26,748 nt of DNA from Marinilabiliaceae bacterium. GTDB taxonomy: Bacteria; Bacteroidota; Bacteroidia; Bacteroidales; Marinilabiliaceae. The notes beneath the pieces are model-generated. The model ran no database searches, was not told the origin of the DNA, and worked only from the letters and a program-made list of their open reading frames with translations. The position numbers were made by a program, and so were the translations under genes. This document shows positions 22,987-26,748 of the stretch, piece by piece. The stretch spans positions 1-26,748 of the forward strand of contig JALVBA010000169.1 of the NCBI GenBank assembly GCA_027010905.1. The letters are read 5' to 3'. Every line of letters begins with the position of its first letter. The stretch's first letter is position 1.

Positions 22987-24708
22987 ATGAGCAATTTAGA
23001 GTTGAGCGAACAGGAGATTATCAGAAGAAACAGCCTGCAGGAGTTACGGAAACTGGGGATAGATCCATACCCTGCAAACGAATATAAAACTACACACTTT
23101 TCAACAGAGGTAAAACAGCAGTTTGACCCTGAAAAGGAAAACCTTAAAGATGTAGTTCTGGCAGGTAGAATTATGAGCCGCAGAATTATGGGTAAAGCCT
23201 CTTTTGCCGAAATACAGGACTCCGAAGGACGAATTCAGATATATATTAACAGAGACGAGATTTGCCCCGGTGAGGACAAAACACTATACAATACAGTTTT
23301 CAAAAAACTCCTTGATATTGGTGATTTTATCGGAATTAAAGGTTACGTTTTTAAAACTCAGGTGGGCGAAACCTCTATCCACGTAAATGAGATTACGGTA
23401 CTGAGCAAATCACTCAAACCCCTGCCAATTGTTAAAGAGAAGGATGGTAAGGTTTATGACTCTTTTTCGGATCCGGAGTTACGATACCGTCAACGTTATG
23501 TCGACCTTGTTGTAAATCCTGAGGTGCGTGAGACATTCAGAAAGAGAACAGTTCTGATGCAGACAATCAGAAACTTCTTTAACGGTTTTGGATACCTTGA
23601 GGTTGACACCCCGGTTCTGCAACCAATCCCGGGTGGCGCAGCGGCAAGCCCGTTTGTAACTCATCATAATGCATTGGATATCCCACTCTATCTGCGGATA
23701 GCAAACGAGCTTTACCTTAAGCGCCTGATTGTAGGTGGATACGAAGGTGTTTACGAGTTTTCCAGAAATTTCCGTAACGAGGGGATGGATCGTACTCACA
23801 ACCCTGAGTTTACAGCATTAGAGATTTATGTAGCATACAAGGACTATAACTGGATGATGAATTTTACTGCTGAGATGGTGGAAAATGTGGCTATGGCTCT
23901 ACACGGCAAAACCGAAGTTCAGGTGGGCGACAGGCTCATTGACTTTAAAAGACCCTACAAAAAAGTTACTATGGCCGATGCCATCAAAGAGTACACCGGA
24001 TTCGACATTAGCGGAATGAGCGAAAATCAGATAAGGGAAGTTTGCGACAAACTGGAGATTGAGCATAACGACTCGATGGGGAAGGGCAAACTTATTGATG
24101 AGATATTTGGGGAGAAGTGCGAACATAACTATATCCAACCAACCTTTATTATTGACTACCCTGTTGAGATGTCTCCTTTGTGTAAAAAGCACCGTTTGAA
24201 TCCCGATCTGACTGAGCGTTTTGAACTGTTTGTTAACGGTCATGAGCTGGCAAATGCCTACTCGGAACTTAATGATCCCATCGACCAACGTGAGCGTTTT
24301 GAGGAGCAATTGAAGCTTCAGGAGAAGGGTGATGATGAAGCGATGTATATCGATTACGATTTTATTCGTGCTCTCGAATATGGAATGCCTCCCACATCGG
24401 GTATGGGAATAGGGATTGACAGATTAACGATGATGATGACTAACTCTCCCTCTATTCAGGATGTGCTATTCTTCCCTCAGATGAAGCCGGAGAAGAAGCC
24501 GGAGAGAGACAGTAAAGAGAGTTTCATGAAGCTGGGAATACCGGATGAGTGGGTAGCAGTTGTACAAAAGACCGGAATCCTTACAATTAAGGAGCTAAAG
24601 ACATTAAATCCAAATAAACTGCATCAGGATATTTGTGGATTAAACAAAAAGCTTAAGCTTAGTTTGAAGAACCCGTCGAAAGAGGATGTTGCGGGCTGGG
24701 TATCATAA
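22987..24708 (+). CDS. lysS: Lysine--tRNA ligase, class II
   Basis: Charges tRNA(Lys). From the ATG at 22987 it has 573 residues. The N-terminal OB-fold anticodon-binding domain (about 50-140) contains LAGRIMSRRIMGKASFAEIQ. The catalytic core has RYRQRYVDLV, class II motif 2 in FRNEGMDRTHNPEFT (262-276) and motif 3 in GMGIGIDRLTMMM. E. coli LysRS would end near residue 502 here (FFPQMKPE). About 70 further residues form a helical tail containing GIPDEWVAVVQKTGILTIKE, reminiscent of helix-hairpin-helix or RNA polymerase alpha C-terminal folds; I recall such tails in other Bacteroidota LysRS. The upstream TTG-initiated version is ruled out by the promoter position. Confidence 0.95.
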   Translation: MSNLELSEQEIIRRNSLQELRKLGIDPYPANEYKTTHFSTEVKQQFDPEKENLKDVVLAGRIMSRRIMGKASFAEIQDSEGRIQIYINRDEICPGEDKTLYNTVFKKLLDIGDFIGIKGYVFKTQVGETSIHVNEITVLSKSLKPLPIVKEKDGKVYDSFSDPELRYRQRYVDLVVNPEVRETFRKRTVLMQTIRNFFNGFGYLEVDTPVLQPIPGGAAASPFVTHHNALDIPLYLRIANELYLKRLIVGGYEGVYEFSRNFRNEGMDRTHNPEFTALEIYVAYKDYNWMMNFTAEMVENVAMALHGKTEVQVGDRLIDFKRPYKKVTMADAIKEYTGFDISGMSENQIREVCDKLEIEHNDSMGKGKLIDEIFGEKCEHNYIQPTFIIDYPVEMSPLCKKHRLNPDLTERFELFVNGHELANAYSELNDPIDQRERFEEQLKLQEKGDDEAMYIDYDFIRALEYGMPPTSGMGIGIDRLTMMMTNSPSIQDVLFFPQMKPEKKPERDSKESFMKLGIPDEWVAVVQKTGILTIKELKTLNPNKLHQDICGLNKKLKLSLKNPSKEDVAGWVS

Positions 24709-24722
24709 ATAAAATTTAGCCG

Positions 24723-24754
24723 AGGCTGATATAAGGGAGATGACCTATATCGCT
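24723..24754. repeat. Bulged hairpin after lysS
   Basis: GATATA (24728-24733) with GG (24735-24736) pairs with CC (24744-24745) and TATATC (24746-24751) around GAGATGA, and GAG/CTC can extend the base. It begins 14 bp after the lysS stop. It may be the lysS terminator, but no T-run follows. Confidence 0.35.
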
Positions 24755-24760
24755 CCAACC

Positions 24761-24926
24761 TGAATAATTCATCACGCAAAGACACAAAAGCGCAACGTGG
24801 AGATAAAGAATAAGATGGCAAATCAAATTGATTGAACTTACTAATATTGAATATTTTGAACATGAATTATTAATTCACTTACTCTTTGTGACTTAGCGCA
24901 TTTGCGAGAAAATTCATGAATAATGC
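24761..24926. repeat. Decayed inverted-repeat element with CGCAAAG-type arms
   Basis: The left arm CGCAAAGACACAAAAGCGCA (24775-24794) and the right arm CTTTGTGACTTAGCGCATTT (24884-24903, continuing GCGAGAA) are diverged opposite-strand copies of one motif. Each is flanked outward by an ATTCAT-containing stretch. The centre is AT-rich and has no protein-coding frame. From memory, CGCAAAGACGCAAAG-type sequences are frequent between genes in environmental bacterial genomes. This looks like a degraded non-autonomous element filling most of the 305-base lysS-gpsA spacer. Confidence 0.5.
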
Positions 24927-25013
24927 AGGCCAAAAATATCGAGGCAATTTGTACAGAGATTTGTCTTTTATAATTAATTTTCTTAATATCCGTTTTTATT
25001 TAAAACCTCAATT

Positions 25014-26009
25014 ATGGATGAAACCTCAAAAGTTGGAATAATTGGTAGCGGAAGTTGGGCCACCGCAATAGCAAAATTACTTTTAAATAATGTTTCATCC
25101 ATAAATTGGCACTTTAGAAATAAGGAGTTTATCGACAAATTCCGTCAATACAAACACAACCCCAATTATCTTACAGGCATTGAGTTTAATATGGATGATA
25201 TCTTTCTCTCAACAGATATAAATGAGATTGTAGAGAAGTCAGACATTCTGGTGATAGCTATACCTTCAGCCTTTCTAAAGGATATATTAAAACCATTAAC
25301 CATCCCTCTAAAAAATAAGTTTGTTGTGTCTGCTATCAAAGGACTTGTGCCTGATGAGAATTTGATAATAGGCAGTTACATAAATAAATATTATGAAGTT
25401 CCACCGGAATCATTGGGAGTTATATCCGGCCCTTGTCATGCTGAGGAGGTTGCACTTGAGAGGTTATCATATCTTACTATCTCATCTCAGGATGTTAACA
25501 AAGCACGGGGTTTCTCATCTATGCTCTCCTGTTCACACATTAAAACCACAATCTCAGATGATATATACGGAACTGAATACTCAGCCGTTCTGAAAAATAT
25601 AATGGCTGTTGCATCAGGTATTTGTCACGGGCTGAGATATGGTGATAACTTTCAAGCCGTGCTTCTATCTAATGGCATTCAGGAGATAACGCGATTTGTC
25701 GATACCGTGCATCCTATTTCAAGAGATATTAAAAGCTCTGCCTATCTCGGCGACCTTCTGGTTACTGCCTATTCACAATTCTCCAGAAATCGAAATTTCG
25801 GAGTTATGCTTGGAAAAGGCTATTCGGTAAAGTACGCTCAAATGGAGATGCTTATGATTGCTGAGGGCTATTATGCTGTGAAAAGTATAAGGGAGATAAA
25901 CCAAAAATACAAAGTAAATATGCCGATAACTGATGCTGTTTATAATATTATTTATGAGAAAATATCTCCAGCGATAGAGATTCGACTATTAACCGAACAA
26001 CTTAGGTAA
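25014..26009 (+). CDS. gpsA: Glycerol-3-phosphate dehydrogenase [NAD(P)+]
   Basis: Reduces dihydroxyacetone phosphate to sn-glycerol 3-phosphate, the phospholipid backbone that feeds the pathway of cdsA and psd elsewhere in the window. The N-terminal Rossmann fold opens with VGIIGSGSWATAIAKLL (7-23). VVSAIKGL precedes the catalytic domain, which shows ISGPCHAEEVA and then EYSAVLKNIMAVASGICHGL, carrying the catalytic Lys (LKN). The usual catalytic-domain stretch SSAYLGDLLVTAYSQFSRNR also follows. The 331 residues match the family. A promoter candidate of moderate quality (TTTG 24948-24951, 23 bp, TAATTTTC 24975-24982) lies upstream. pgi starts 80 bp after its stop on the same strand, a gene pair that would fit co-transcription. 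Confidence 0.95.
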   Translation: MDETSKVGIIGSGSWATAIAKLLLNNVSSINWHFRNKEFIDKFRQYKHNPNYLTGIEFNMDDIFLSTDINEIVEKSDILVIAIPSAFLKDILKPLTIPLKNKFVVSAIKGLVPDENLIIGSYINKYYEVPPESLGVISGPCHAEEVALERLSYLTISSQDVNKARGFSSMLSCSHIKTTISDDIYGTEYSAVLKNIMAVASGICHGLRYGDNFQAVLLSNGIQEITRFVDTVHPISRDIKSSAYLGDLLVTAYSQFSRNRNFGVMLGKGYSVKYAQMEMLMIAEGYYAVKSIREINQKYKVNMPITDAVYNIIYEKISPAIEIRLLTEQLR

Positions 26010-26089
26010 AGAGGTTCTGAAGAGATGCAACAAAGCCTAATTGTATTTACCAATAACTTTAAATATACGACAGAGTAATAATATAGAAT

Positions 26090-26748
26090 ATGAGACATCT
26101 GAAAATTGACATTTCAAAAGTTACCGGCTTTGTTTCTGAAGAGGCTATCCGGAACTATGAAAAAACGGTTCTTGCAAGCAATAAGAAGCTGCATAACAAA
26201 TCGGGTAAAGGGTCTGATTTTTTAGGATGGCTAGGTCTGCCATCTTCAATATCTCAGAAACATCTTTCCGACATTAAAGATACTGCAAATAAAATTCGCT
26301 CACTTGCTGACTATGTAGTGGTAATAGGTATTGGTGGCAGCTACCTCGGTGCCAAAGCAGTAATCGACTCCCTGTCAGGTAGTTTCGATCACCTGCATGC
26401 AACCCGCCGAAACCCGGTTGTTCTGTATGCCGGTAATAATATTGGCGAGGACTACAGCTACGAACTGTTGGAGCTGCTAAAGGATAAGTCGTTCGCCCTA
26501 GTAATAATTTCCAAATCAGGAACAACTACTGAACCGGCCATTGCCTTCCGACTATTAAAGCAACTGATGGAAGAGAAGTATTCGGCTGAGGAGATTAAAG
26601 AGCGTATTGTTGCCATTACTGATAAGAAACGGGGGGTACTGCGCACACTTGCTAATCAGGAGGGATACAAAACTTTTGTTATCGCCGATGATGTTGGTGG
26701 AAGGTATTCGGTACTCACCCCTGTGGGTCTGCTACCTGTTGCCATTGC
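26090..26748 (+). CDS. pgi: Glucose-6-phosphate isomerase (5' part, cut by right edge)
   Basis: Interconverts glucose 6-phosphate and fructose 6-phosphate. The frame opens at ATG 26090 with MRHLKIDISKVTGFVSEEAI and stays open for 219 codons to the window end. The SIS-fold sugar-phosphate sites are present: VIGIGGSYLGAKA (about 76-88), ISKSGTTTEPA (about 141-151) and the PGI signature VGGRYSVLTPVGLLPVA at the very end. Full bacterial proteins of this shorter type have about 445-450 residues, so roughly half is missing. It is probably complete beyond the window, and no frameshift is seen. Confidence 0.93.
   Translation, partial: MRHLKIDISKVTGFVSEEAIRNYEKTVLASNKKLHNKSGKGSDFLGWLGLPSSISQKHLSDIKDTANKIRSLADYVVVIGIGGSYLGAKAVIDSLSGSFDHLHATRRNPVVLYAGNNIGEDYSYELLELLKDKSFALVIISKSGTTTEPAIAFRLLKQLMEEKYSAEEIKERIVAITDKKRGVLRTLANQEGYKTFVIADDVGGRYSVLTPVGLLPVAI

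Noticed and set aside
24624..24863. 79-codon minus-strand frame across the lysS 3' end and the spacer
   Set aside because: It overlaps the lysS C-terminus and the decayed repeat. Its residues derive from the CGCAAAG-type arm rather than a gene.

Overview
The window looks like chromosomal DNA of a member of the Bacteroidota. The evidence is the recurrent TAnnTTTG (-7) promoter box with weak Shine-Dalgarno signals, moderately AT-rich DNA, a lysyl-tRNA synthetase with a C-terminal extension, cyclophilin lipoproteins, and a C-rich/G-rich intergenic hairpin of a type common in this phylum. It encodes meso-diaminopimelate recycling and LPS synthesis, so the cell is Gram-negative. Family or genus cannot be resolved. 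The window is almost wholly protein-coding. I see no rRNA or tRNA, no intact insertion sequence, no prophage and no CRISPR array.

Layout. 1-4858: the first codons of an unrecognised minus-strand gene at the left edge, a gene-free stretch, mpl (murein peptide recycling), a uracil permease with a clear terminator, a beta-carbonic anhydrase and a biotin-protein ligase whose 3' ends overlap. 4994-8964: rsfS-ftsH-cdsA-psd, a same-strand run covering ribosome silencing, membrane proteolysis and phospholipid synthesis. 9036-12021: three consecutive paralogous exported cyclophilins. The third carries an N-terminal HtrA/trypsin-like domain that has apparently lost its catalytic His and Asp. 12276-13295: pheS, with a leader hairpin that buries an SD-like sequence.

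13374-19106 (minus strand) is the most interesting block. In transcription order it holds kdsA, a transaldolase-CBS fusion, kdnA, kdnB, kdsB and a KdsC-like HAD phosphatase. Together these make a nearly complete route from arabinose 5-phosphate plus PEP to CMP-8-amino-3,8-dideoxy-manno-octulosonate (CMP-Kdo8N), the amino form of the LPS inner-core sugar Kdo. The missing step is the supply of arabinose 5-phosphate. The usual isomerase KdsD (SIS domain plus two CBS domains) is not in the cluster. In its place is a protein with KdsD-like CBS domains attached to an aldolase/transaldolase barrel, which may be a non-orthologous arabinose-5-phosphate-forming enzyme. This is the leading candidate for an undescribed function here.

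19319-22726 (minus strand): lipA-lipB-recJ (lipoate synthesis and DNA repair). 22987-26748 (plus strand): lysS, a 305-base spacer with a decayed inverted repeat, gpsA (glycerol phosphate for phospholipids, which fits with cdsA/psd) and the 5' part of pgi, cut by the right edge.
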